This document shows, piece by piece, positions 7,164 to 12,927 of a stretch of 12,927 bases of DNA. Numbering within the stretch: the stretch's first letter is position 1; every line of letters begins with the position of its first letter. The notes beneath the pieces are model-generated. The model saw nothing but the letters and a program-made list of their open reading frames with translations. It was not told the DNA's origin and searched no databases. Source of the stretch: an uncultured Collinsella sp. (GTDB taxonomy: Bacteria > Actinomycetota > Coriobacteriia > Coriobacteriales > Coriobacteriaceae); contig CABRZC010000060.1 of assembly GCA_902475375.1 (NCBI GenBank), positions 1-12,927 on the forward strand, written 5' to 3'. The position numbers and the translations under genes are program-made.

Positions 7164-7215
7164 ATCATAAAACTCTATGGTAGATACGTAAAGCATGTAT
7201 AGCATTTATAAGCAT
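7164..7215 (-). promoter_or_regulatory. Toxin-antitoxin promoter and operator-like repeats
   Basis: On the minus strand TTTACG (7192-7187) and TATGAT (7169-7164) are 17 bases apart, a good promoter about 26 bases before the antitoxin ATG. The spacer contains the inverted repeat TCTA-tgg-TAGA. Upstream, AGCAT occurs three times at 9-10 base steps (7192-7196, 7201-7205, 7211-7215), one per helical turn. These are plausible antitoxin binding sites for autorepression (inference). Confidence 0.55.
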
Positions 7216-7233
7216 TAGCCGTACTCTGTACAC

Positions 7234-7267
7234 AAAAAGCCGCCGAGGCACACTGCACCTCGGCGGC
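7234..7267 (-). terminator. Intrinsic terminator reading leftward
   Basis: GCCGCCGAGG (7239-7248) pairs perfectly with CCTCGGCGGC (7258-7267) around a 9-base loop. On the minus strand the stem is followed by TTTTTGTGT. It protects the toxin-antitoxin promoter from read-through out of the aminopeptidase gene. Confidence 0.92.
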
Positions 7268-7314
7268 CACGTATCACAGATCTAGCTCGGTTTCACCCTT
7301 TGCATTCGCCCAGA

Positions 7315-7355
7315 TAAAACCTGCCAAAATTAACATCCCTTTTTGGCAGGTTTTA
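7315..7355. repeat. CCTGCC...GGCAGG palindrome, copy 2, overlapping the aminopeptidase stop
   Basis: AAAACCTGCCAAAA (7316-7329) and TTTTGGCAGGTTTT (7341-7354) are perfect 14-bp arms around TTAACATCCCT; one more A-T pair closes it. The TAA stop of the M18 gene (7355-7353 on the minus strand) is part of the right arm. On the minus strand the hairpin ends in TTTTATC, so it may act as a first terminator before the one at 7234-7267. Confidence 0.85.
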
Positions 7356-8738
7356 GAGCTCCACGCTTTCGGCTCCGTTGATGGTTAGGTTGCGCTCGTA
7401 GAAGGCCGTGAGGGCGCGGATGGCGTACATCACGTCGCGCACGCCGCCGGTCTCGCAGCTCGAGTGCATGGCAAGCTGCGGCAGGCCCACGTCCACGGCA
7501 TGCATGCTCGCCTGCATATTGGACAGATTGCCGAGCGTGGAGCCGCCGGCCATATCGCTCTTGTTGGCGAAGGCCTGCGTGGGCACATCGGCGTCATCGC
7601 AGATAGCCTGGAACACCGCGCGGCTAAAGGCATCGGTGCAATAGTGCTGGTTGGCGGCTTCCTTGATGACAATACCGCCGTTAAGCACCACTTGGTTGCG
7701 GGCATCGCACTTCTCGGCGTGGTTGGGGTGCACGGCATGCGCGTTGTCGCAGCTCACAAGCATCGAGGCGGCAAGGGCGCGATGGTACGACTCGTCGTCA
7801 AAGCCCAACGATCCGTTGATGCGGCGCAACGCGTCCGCCAAGAACGTCGACATGGCGCCCTGCTTGGTCTCGGAGCCAACCTCCTCGTTATCAAAGCAGC
7901 AGAAGACCGAGACGTCATGCGCATTCTCGGCACCCAAAAATGCCTGCAGCGAGGTGTAGGCGCAGGCCAGGTCGTCGAGCTTGGGCGTCGAGATAAACTC
8001 GTCGGCCCAGCCCCAAATGCGCGCATCCTGACGATTGACCAGGAACAGATCGCGACCCAGAATCTGCTCGGGCTCAACGTCCAGTTCGTCAGCGATCAGT
8101 GCGTCAAAATCTCCCTGTTTAAGCTCGCCGGCGCTGATGAGCGGGCACAGGTCGACGGCTCGGTTGGGAGCAAAGCCCTCGTTAACGCCGCGGTTCATGT
8201 GGATGGCAAGGCTCGGAATGATAGCGACCTCGCGCTCGGTAGCAAGCAGGCGGCTCTCGATACGGTCGCCCTCGCGCACCAGTACGCGGCCCGCGAGCGC
8301 CAGCGGGCGATCGAACCAAGTGTAGTCGATCATGCCGCCGTAGGCCTCGATGTTCAGACGCAGCGTCTCGCCCGCACCGTCAAGTTCGGGCACGGCCTTG
8401 ACCTTAAACGTCGGAGAATCGCTGTGCGACGCCGTGAGCTGAAAATGATAGTCACCGGCAACACCGTCCTCGCCCCACGTCGCGGCCAGGTCCTCGCCCA
8501 CCTTAAAGGCAACAACGCTCGAGGTGTTGCGCTGCGTGTAATAACGCCCGCCCGGCTCGATGTCCCACGCCGCATTCTCGGGCAGGTAGGTAAAGCCCGC
8601 CTCGTCGAGCTCGGCCATAATGGTCGCCGCCGTATGGAACATGCTGGGGCATGCCTCGATAAAGTCGATAAGGTCGTTGGCGGCCTCGATATCATCGGCC
8701 GTCACATGCGCGCGCTCGGGCGTTTCCTGATCCGTCAT
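7353..8738 (-). CDS. apeB: M18 family metallo-aminopeptidase (aspartyl-type)
   Basis: From ATG 8738 the protein has 461 residues, usual for M18, a cytoplasmic, multimeric two-metal aminopeptidase that prefers acidic or neutral N-termini. Metal and catalytic residues are all recognisable: H105 in SHSDSPTFKVK, bridging D255 in KLDDL, E285/E286 in DNEEVGS, D331 in SCDNAHAVHPN, and H425 in AMHSSCETGG. The start is supported by AAAGGGGAGAGC before the ATG. The frame continues upstream to 8849, but the extra 37 residues (MMAQLGEW...) have no family match that I know and run into the divergent promoter region. It shares the 161-base upstream region with the amide hydrolase; I see no convincing promoter there, only TATGCT near 8775 on the minus strand. 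The symbol is the common annotation for bacterial M18 enzymes. Confidence 0.93.
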   Translation of the reverse strand: MTDQETPERAHVTADDIEAANDLIDFIEACPSMFHTAATIMAELDEAGFTYLPENAAWDIEPGGRYYTQRNTSSVVAFKVGEDLAATWGEDGVAGDYHFQLTASHSDSPTFKVKAVPELDGAGETLRLNIEAYGGMIDYTWFDRPLALAGRVLVREGDRIESRLLATEREVAIIPSLAIHMNRGVNEGFAPNRAVDLCPLISAGELKQGDFDALIADELDVEPEQILGRDLFLVNRQDARIWGWADEFISTPKLDDLACAYTSLQAFLGAENAHDVSVFCCFDNEEVGSETKQGAMSTFLADALRRINGSLGFDDESYHRALAASMLVSCDNAHAVHPNHAEKCDARNQVVLNGGIVIKEAANQHYCTDAFSRAVFQAICDDADVPTQAFANKSDMAGGSTLGNLSNMQASMHAVDVGLPQLAMHSSCETGGVRDVMYAIRALTAFYERNLTINGAESVEL

Positions 8739-8899
8739 GCTCTCCCCTTTCGCTGGGTTGATGGTCCCCTCCAGCATACCCCGCCACGCCAGCGCCGCAC
8801 TCTTCATTCCGTGCTTAATTCCGCGCCACTCACCAAGTTGAGCCATCATGCCCGCGCTCCTTTTGCGACAATTGCGCTAACAGGACGAGAGGAGCCGTC

Positions 8900-9985
8900 A
8901 TGAAGCCACGTAACATTGCCATCACCTGCGGTGTCGCGGGAGTCGCCGTCGGCCTTGCCGCTGCCACCGGTATCGTTTATCACAAGCAAATCAAGTCCGC
9001 CGCGTCGCTCAAACGCTTGACCGGCTACGCGGATGGCTATGACCTGTACGCAATCGACATCGCCTACGACTACGATCTCGATCGCATCATCGCCGCTGGC
9101 GTGCGCGACGACCAGGCCTACATCGATGCCGTGGTGGCGCAGGTGCTGCCCGGTGTGCCGGCACATGTCCAGGCGCCCCAGTTTGCCTGCAGCGCTTTTG
9201 TCGCCGTAGATGCCGAAGGCCGCGTGCGCACCGGTCGCAATTACGACTTTAAGGACGACACCTCGGCGCTGCTGGTGCGCAATCACCCACGCGGCGGCTA
9301 TGCTTCCATCGGGCTTGCCGCCCTTAACAACCTGGGCGATAACACTCCACTTGACTCCGTCGCCGGACGCGCCGCGGCACTCATGGGCCCGTTTGCCCAG
9401 CTCGACGGTGTTAACGAATGCGGCGTGTCCATTGCCGTACTCACCCTGGATTCCAAGCCCTGTGACCAGGACACGCAACGGCCCGTCATCAACACCTCGC
9501 TCGCCATCCGTCTGGTGCTCGACCGTGCCGCCACCACGCAAGAAGCTGTCGACCTGCTTTTCGCCTACGACATGCACGCCATGGCAGGACGCGATTACCA
9601 CTTCTTTATCAACGACGCCGCCGGTGACGCGCACGTAGTAGAGTGGGATCCGCGCGATCCGGACCGCGCTTTCAAAGCGACTCCCGTACGCCAGGTTACG
9701 AACTTCTACGCCTGCTATGGCGACGAAGTGCTGCCCAACCAAAAGAATGGCGAGCTGGGCCATGGCAAAGAGCGCGCCGTCGCGATCGCCGATGTCCTTG
9801 ACGCCCATGTCGGTGCCCAGGACGAAACGATTGTCTGGGAAGCCCTGCGCGCCGCAGCGCAAGAACCCAATCCGGAAGACATCACCAGCAATACGCAATG
9901 GTCGGTCGTCTTTGACAATACCGAACCCGCCGCCGCTATTACGCTGCGCCGCCACTGGGGCGACGTCGACGCCTTCGCACTGTAA
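8900..9985 (+). CDS. Membrane-anchored linear amide C-N hydrolase (choloylglycine hydrolase/acylase superfamily)
   Basis: A 361-residue Ntn-type cysteine hydrolase. Residues 7-27 form a hydrophobic segment (ITCGVAGVAVGLAAATGIVY) after a short basic start: an uncleaved anchor or signal peptide. Residues ~28-96 are a pro-like stretch. C97 in FACSAF is the likely nucleophile; R113 and D116 in GRNYDF keep the +16/+19 spacing of C2, R18 and D21 of bile salt hydrolases. N172 (DGVNECG), N268 (VTNF) and R350/R351 are plausible further active-site residues. The family cleaves amides of conjugated bile acids, penicillin V or acyl-homoserine lactones; the substrate here is unknown. Classic bile salt hydrolases start at Cys2, so exposing Cys97 would need proteolysis. 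AGAGGAG precedes the ATG. It is divergent from the M18 gene. Confidence 0.88.
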   Translation: MKPRNIAITCGVAGVAVGLAAATGIVYHKQIKSAASLKRLTGYADGYDLYAIDIAYDYDLDRIIAAGVRDDQAYIDAVVAQVLPGVPAHVQAPQFACSAFVAVDAEGRVRTGRNYDFKDDTSALLVRNHPRGGYASIGLAALNNLGDNTPLDSVAGRAAALMGPFAQLDGVNECGVSIAVLTLDSKPCDQDTQRPVINTSLAIRLVLDRAATTQEAVDLLFAYDMHAMAGRDYHFFINDAAGDAHVVEWDPRDPDRAFKATPVRQVTNFYACYGDEVLPNQKNGELGHGKERAVAIADVLDAHVGAQDETIVWEALRAAAQEPNPEDITSNTQWSVVFDNTEPAAAITLRRHWGDVDAFAL

Positions 9986-9996
9986 GGAGCCAGACC

Positions 9997-10026
9997 CGTC
10001 GGCCTTACGCTCGCCTGACGTTGTTT
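9997..10026 (+). terminator. Possible weak terminator after the amide hydrolase
   Basis: CGTCGGC (9997-10003) pairs with GCC-t-GACG (10013-10020), leaving one bulged T, and is followed by TTGTTT. The short, bulged stem makes this uncertain. Confidence 0.35.
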
Positions 10027-10054
10027 ACATTTCCATACGCTTGAGCTAACACGT

Positions 10055-10087
10055 TTTACCCCCGTATCAACAGTGTGCGGGGGTAAA
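10055..10087 (+). promoter_or_regulatory. Hairpin upstream of pfkA
   Basis: TTTACCCCCG (10055-10064) and CGGGGGTAAA (10078-10087) are perfect 10-bp arms around a 13-base loop, ending 38 bases before the pfkA ATG. There is no T-tail. TATAAC (10101-10106), just downstream, could be a -10 box, but no -35 fits well. It may be an operator or a 5'-leader structure. Confidence 0.5.
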
Positions 10088-10125
10088 CTTATGCGCATGT
10101 TATAACTTGCCCGGAAGGATTCATC

Positions 10126-11205
10126 ATGCTTAGGATCGGTCTTCTTACCAGTGGCGGCGACTGCCAGGCACTCAACGCCACCATGCGCGGCATCGTTAAA
10201 ACGCTTATGACCAATAGCGAAGAATCTATCGAGATCTATGGTTTTGAGGATGGCTACCAGGGCCTTATCTACAGCAGATTCCGTGTCATGACGCCCGCCG
10301 ATTTTAGCGGCATCCTCACCCGCGGCGGCACCATCCTGGGCACGAGCCGCACGCCGTTCAAGCGCTTGGACATTCCCGAAGCCGATGGCGTCGAGAAGGT
10401 GCCCGCGATGGTCCACACCTATCACAAGCTGCAGCTCGACTGCCTGTTTATGCTGGGCGGCAACGGATCCACCAAGACCGCCAACCGCCTGCGCGAAGAG
10501 GGCCTCAACGTTATCGCCCTACCCAAAACCATCGATAACGACACCTGGGGCACCGAGTTGACGTTTGGCTTTACGAGCGCCATCGACGTCGCTACCAAGT
10601 GCATCGACGACATCCACACCACCGCGTCGAGTCACGGGCGCGTGTTCGTTATCGAGATCATGGGCCACAAGGTTGGCTGGATCCCGCTGTATGCCGGCGT
10701 CGCGGGCGGCGCAGATGTCATCTTGATTCCCGAGATTCCCTACGACATGGATAACGTCATCAAGACCATTGAGCATCGCATGGAGACCGGCAGCCGCTTT
10801 ACCATCGTGGCCGTCGCCGAGGGCGCCATCTCCAAAGAGGACGCGGCACTGTCCAAGAAGGAGTACAAGAAGAAGCTCGCCGAGCGCACGAGCCCGTCAA
10901 TCGTGTACGACATCGCCAAGGAGATCGAAGCCAAGACCGGTCGCGAGACCCGCGTCGCCATCCCCGGTCACACGCAGCGCGGTGGCCAGCCCGACGCTCA
11001 GGACCGCATCTTTGCGACCCAGTGCGGCGTCGAGGCCGCGCTTGGCTGCCTGCGTGGCGAGTTTGGCTACATGATTGCCCTGCGCGACGGCAAAATGTGC
11101 CACATGCCGCTCGAGGATGTCGCCGGCAAGCTCAAGTTTGTCGACCCCCAGAGTGATCTGGTGCGCGAGGCCAAGGCGTTGGGCATCAGCTTCGGTGACG
11201 AATAG
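10126..11205 (+). CDS. pfkA: 6-phosphofructokinase, mixed-signature group
   Basis: A 359-residue enzyme that phosphorylates fructose 6-phosphate at C1 in glycolysis, in the cytoplasm. GGD at 10-12 opens the phosphate-donor site. GGNGS at 111-115 and PKTIDND at 133-139 align with E. coli residues at a constant offset of 10: G114 (E. coli G104) is ATP-type, K134 (G124) is PPi-type, D137 is the catalytic base (D127), and N113 replaces D103. R172, MGH at 179-181 and AEG at 231-233 form the sugar site; R171 of E. coli is replaced by histidine. This pattern belongs to the 'PFK_mixed' group, in which both PPi- and ATP-using members are known, so the donor cannot be decided from sequence. GGAAGGA precedes the ATG. 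The last three codons and stop lie in a large palindrome. Confidence 0.95.
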   Translation: MLRIGLLTSGGDCQALNATMRGIVKTLMTNSEESIEIYGFEDGYQGLIYSRFRVMTPADFSGILTRGGTILGTSRTPFKRLDIPEADGVEKVPAMVHTYHKLQLDCLFMLGGNGSTKTANRLREEGLNVIALPKTIDNDTWGTELTFGFTSAIDVATKCIDDIHTTASSHGRVFVIEIMGHKVGWIPLYAGVAGGADVILIPEIPYDMDNVIKTIEHRMETGSRFTIVAVAEGAISKEDAALSKKEYKKKLAERTSPSIVYDIAKEIEAKTGRETRVAIPGHTQRGGQPDAQDRIFATQCGVEAALGCLRGEFGYMIALRDGKMCHMPLEDVAGKLKFVDPQSDLVREAKALGISFGDE

Positions 11206-11381
11206 CCTCAGCCGAAACTGCTCTCATCGGAGGTCCCAGGGCTTACCTCCCAAATCGTCCTCGGACATGTCAGGACCCCGCCGTGCGCTTCGCGCGGCGG
11301 GGTCCTTCCGTCCTGCGGAAAGATTTGGGAGGTAAGCCCTGGGGCCTCCTGCGGTAACTAGGGAGGCCGAGGCTATTCGTC
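11197..11381. repeat. 185-bp concentric palindrome at the pfkA 3' end
   Basis: Three stems share one centre at 11289. Outer: GACGAATAGCCTC (11197-11209) with 11369-11381, 13 bp, including the pfkA stop. Middle: 11229-11256 with 11322-11349, 28 pairs with one G-T. Inner: AGGACCCCGCCG (11272-11283) with 11295-11306, extended by GTGCG-type pairs to a 3-base CTT loop. The unpaired stretches are of equal length on both sides (19 and 15 bases). The tail is not T-rich, so it is not a textbook terminator, but it probably ends or protects the pfkA mRNA. Confidence 0.9.
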
Positions 11382-11411
11382 TTCTTGCTGCGGGTGCCTG
11401 ACCTGAAATTC

Positions 11412-11478
11412 AGTTGCGGTGAAATAGTTCCTGCTTAGCCCGCAAATGGCTGAATTTAGGAACTATTCCACCGCAATT
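11412..11478. repeat. Palindromic repeat, GTTGCGGTGA family, copy 2
   Basis: Arms of 21 bases (11412-11432 and 11458-11478) begin AGTTGCGGTGAAATAGTTCC. They pair with one mismatch (A-C) and one G-T pair. Inside, TTAGCC (11435-11440) can pair with GGCTGA (11448-11453), so the hairpin extends toward the middle. It lies in the 458-base region between pfkA and the XRE gene, 30 bases after the 185-bp palindrome. Confidence 0.85.
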
Positions 11479-11544
11479 TACTGAGTGGGAGCTCTTGGCT
11501 GCTACTTGCATTGACATTTGTCCTAAAATGGCTGGTCGTTAGGG

Positions 11545-11618
11545 GTTGCTACCGGTAGTTGCGGTAGGGTTTGAGCAGATTCTAACTAGAAATGGTGGTC
11601 GCTACCGGTTGTTCTCGG
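11545..11618. promoter_or_regulatory. Paired operator-like sites before the XRE regulator
   Basis: GTTGCTACCGGTAGTTGCGG (from 11545) and GTCGCTACCGGTTGTTCTCGG (from 11598) share GCTACCGGT; the first contains the perfect palindrome CTACCGGTAG. The CCGG centres are 53 bases apart, about five helical turns. Between them is TCTA-ac-TAGA (11581-11590). Nearby TTGACA (11511) and TAAAAT (11524) are too close together to be one promoter. Autoregulation by the downstream XRE protein is an inference. Confidence 0.45.
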
Positions 11619-11663
11619 CATACTCGGCTCATTCGATTCGACCATCAAACGAAAGGAACCACC

Positions 11664-12584
11664 ATGGATCTTGCGATGGCACAGCGCCTCGTCGATCGCC
11701 GTAAAGCTGCCGGGCTTTCTCAGGAGGCGCTTGCTGCCCAGCTGGGCGTAAGCCGCCAGGCTGTTAGTAAATGGGAGCGCAGCGAGTCCTCACCCGATAC
11801 CGATAACCTCATTGCGCTCGCCGCGCTGTATGGCGTGTCGTTGGACAAGCTGCTATATGGGGAGGCGGCCAACGATGCCGACGGCCCGGAGGACGGTAGC
11901 GCCGACACCGAGACGGCGGATGTGGCTGACGAGGCTGAGGATTCTGCCGAGCACGCCGATTGCGGTGACAAACCACTTGTCGATATTTCCCTCGCGCGCG
12001 GTATCCACGTCATTGATCCCAATAAAGGCGAGGAAGTCCATGTTGGTTGGAGCGGCATCCATGTGACCAACGAGCGCAAGGGCGAAGAGGTGCATGTGGG
12101 GCCGGGCGGCGTGCATATCGATACGCTTGAGGACGATGGACATAGCGTGCGTACCAATGACGACGGCACCGTCACCATCGACGGCGAGACGTTTTCCAGC
12201 TGGAAGGAAGCACACGACAAGCTCGACCGTCATGGCAAGCATTTCCACACCAAGGTCGGACGTGCATGGAACAAATTCCCCTTCCCCGCACTTGTCACTC
12301 TCGCCTATCTGGTGCTCGGCATTGTCTACGGCACATGGGGCATGGGGCTTTTCCTCGTCTTTTTGGTTCCCGTCTACTACGCGATTGGTGACTTTATCGA
12401 TCGACGCCATTTGTCAAAGCTCACTGAATGCGTCTATCCAGCAGCCGCCATCGCTTGGTTCCTCTACATGTGGCTCTGTTTGGGACAGCCCCATCCTGCA
12501 TGGATCATCCTCATCACGATTCCCATCGTAAAGGCGCTCATGCGCTGGTGTCGCAAACAATGGAAGTGCCGCAAACAGGCCTAA
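11664..12584 (+). CDS. Membrane-anchored XRE-family regulator with 18-residue repeats
   Basis: From ATG 11664 the protein has 306 residues. Residues 4-60 are a clear XRE/HTH_3 domain (RLVDRRKAAGLSQEALAAQL, VSRQAVSKWE, SSPDTDNL). Residues 68-102 are an acidic linker. Residues 113-166 hold three 18-residue repeats: GIHVIDPNKGEEVHVGWS, GIHVTNERKGEEVHVGPG and a diverged GVHIDTLEDDGHSVRTND, probably beta strands. Four hydrophobic segments follow (about 205-225, 226-244, 257-273, 278-295), and a basic Cys-containing tail ends it. This is a DNA-binding head on a membrane domain, so it may sense envelope or membrane state (inference). AAAGGAACC before the ATG sets the start; the frame runs 24 codons further up but through the operator-like sites. 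It is a single gene, followed by palindrome copy 3. Confidence 0.88.
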   Translation: MDLAMAQRLVDRRKAAGLSQEALAAQLGVSRQAVSKWERSESSPDTDNLIALAALYGVSLDKLLYGEAANDADGPEDGSADTETADVADEAEDSAEHADCGDKPLVDISLARGIHVIDPNKGEEVHVGWSGIHVTNERKGEEVHVGPGGVHIDTLEDDGHSVRTNDDGTVTIDGETFSSWKEAHDKLDRHGKHFHTKVGRAWNKFPFPALVTLAYLVLGIVYGTWGMGLFLVFLVPVYYAIGDFIDRRHLSKLTECVYPAAAIAWFLYMWLCLGQPHPAWIILITIPIVKALMRWCRKQWKCRKQA

Positions 12585-12633
12585 ACCGCCCCAACCAGCC
12601 AGCGCCACTCATCCGACACCGCCCGCCCCTTCC

Positions 12634-12702
12634 AAGTTGCGGTGATATAGGGACTGTTTTGAGGCTCCAAAGCGCCAAACAGTCCCTATATCACCGCAAC
12701 TT
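12634..12702. repeat. Palindromic repeat, GTTGCGGTGA family, copy 3
   Basis: Perfect 26-bp arms (12634-12659 and 12677-12702) begin AAGTTGCGGTGATATAG. The inner part is GGGACTGTTT/AAACAGTCCC in place of the TTCC/GGAA of copies 1 and 2, so the two arms have changed together. It begins 49 bases after the XRE gene stop. There is no T-tail. Confidence 0.92.
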
Positions 12703-12761
12703 ACAAACAACTGGGCCAGTTCCGGCACGGAGATTAGCATTGAGCTGACCACGCGCCAAGA

Positions 12762-12909
12762 AAAGGGCCTATTTACTACGTTTAACTCGAGAGAGCCGAC
12801 CATACCTGCCTTTTTTGAAAATCGACAGGCCTTTTACCTGCGGTTTTATTTTTCGTTTTCCCGGCATGATTGAGAGTATCCAATTAAACGTAGTAGATAG
12901 GCCCGTTTT
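12762..12909. repeat. 148-bp element with 21-bp terminal inverted repeats
   Basis: GGGCCTATTTACTACGTTTA plus A (12766-12786) and its complement at 12884-12904 differ at one position (T-G pair). AAAA (12762-12765) and TTTT (12906-12909) extend the ends across one extra base. The AT-rich middle has no ORF and contains CCTGCC/GACAGG and a T-rich stretch. It resembles a non-coding miniature element or a long-hairpin RNA. The gene-free right end of the window (12585-12927) holds only this and palindrome copy 3. Confidence 0.8.
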
Positions 12910-12927
12910 GTGGCATACGACCCATTC

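Noticed and set aside
7464..8903. 479-residue plus-strand ORF
   Set aside because: Antisense to the M18 aminopeptidase, whose metal ligands are all intact; its own translation has no recognisable domain.
8846..9955. 369-residue minus-strand ORF
   Set aside because: Antisense to the amide hydrolase; no motif and no ribosome site.
11511..11529. TTGACA followed by TAAAAT as a promoter
   Set aside because: Only 7 bases separate them, and no good partner lies 16-19 bases from either one.
12428..12803. Overlapping plus and minus ORFs both containing CGDIGTV
   Set aside because: The shared peptide comes from both arms of palindrome copy 3 read on opposite strands; neither ORF has a domain or start signal.
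1..12927. tRNA, rRNA or known riboswitch
   Set aside because: I looked for cloverleaf ends, GTTCRA-type arms and conserved riboswitch cores in the intergenic regions and saw none; this was by eye, without a covariance search.

Overview
The window looks like a piece of a GC-rich, low-oxygen gut-type actinobacterial chromosome, most likely Coriobacteriia (Collinsella or a close relative). That placement is inference from codon use, the gene families (COG0731-type radical SAM protein, SEC-C methionine aminopeptidase, 'mixed-signature' phosphofructokinase, a linear amide C-N hydrolase) and from intergenic palindromes of a kind I associate with Collinsella. No rRNA or other taxonomic marker is present. 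I see no phage, IS transposase, CRISPR array or tRNA.

Layout, left to right. (1) 1-70: the last 22 codons of a plus-strand gene that begins outside the window, convergent with (2) 87-1967, minus: a four-part signalling protein (PAS-like region, degenerate GGDEF, response-regulator receiver, HD-GYP). (3) 2179-2976, minus: an alpha/beta hydrolase, divergent from (4) 3152-3928, plus: a radical SAM protein. (5) 4089-4976, plus: methionine aminopeptidase with an N-terminal SEC-C zinc motif, closed by a strong terminator. (6) 5106-6041, plus: a D-2-hydroxyacid dehydrogenase starting at GTG. (7) 6274-7138, minus: an overlapping antitoxin/PIN-toxin pair bracketed by terminators. (8) 7353-8738, minus: an M18 metallo-aminopeptidase, divergent from (9) 8900-9985, plus: a membrane-anchored Ntn-hydrolase of the bile-salt-hydrolase/penicillin-V-acylase superfamily. 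(10) 10126-11205, plus: 6-phosphofructokinase. (11) 11664-12584, plus: a membrane-anchored XRE-type regulator. The last 343 bases hold only repeats.

Most genes are housekeeping or metabolic and appear to be single transcription units. The only clear operon is the toxin-antitoxin pair. No multi-gene pathway can be read from the order.

The unusual part is between the genes. There are three copies of a palindrome with conserved outer arms (GTTGCGGTGAWATAG) and compensating inner changes; two copies of a CCTGCC...GGCAGG palindrome; a tandem pair of hairpins with compensatory base changes, each followed by the same 16-bp direct repeat; a 185-bp palindrome of three concentric stems whose outer arm contains the pfkA stop codon; and a 148-bp element with 21-bp terminal inverted repeats at the right edge. 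These structured intergenic elements are the best candidates here for something undescribed. All structure calls were made by eye, without folding or database searches.
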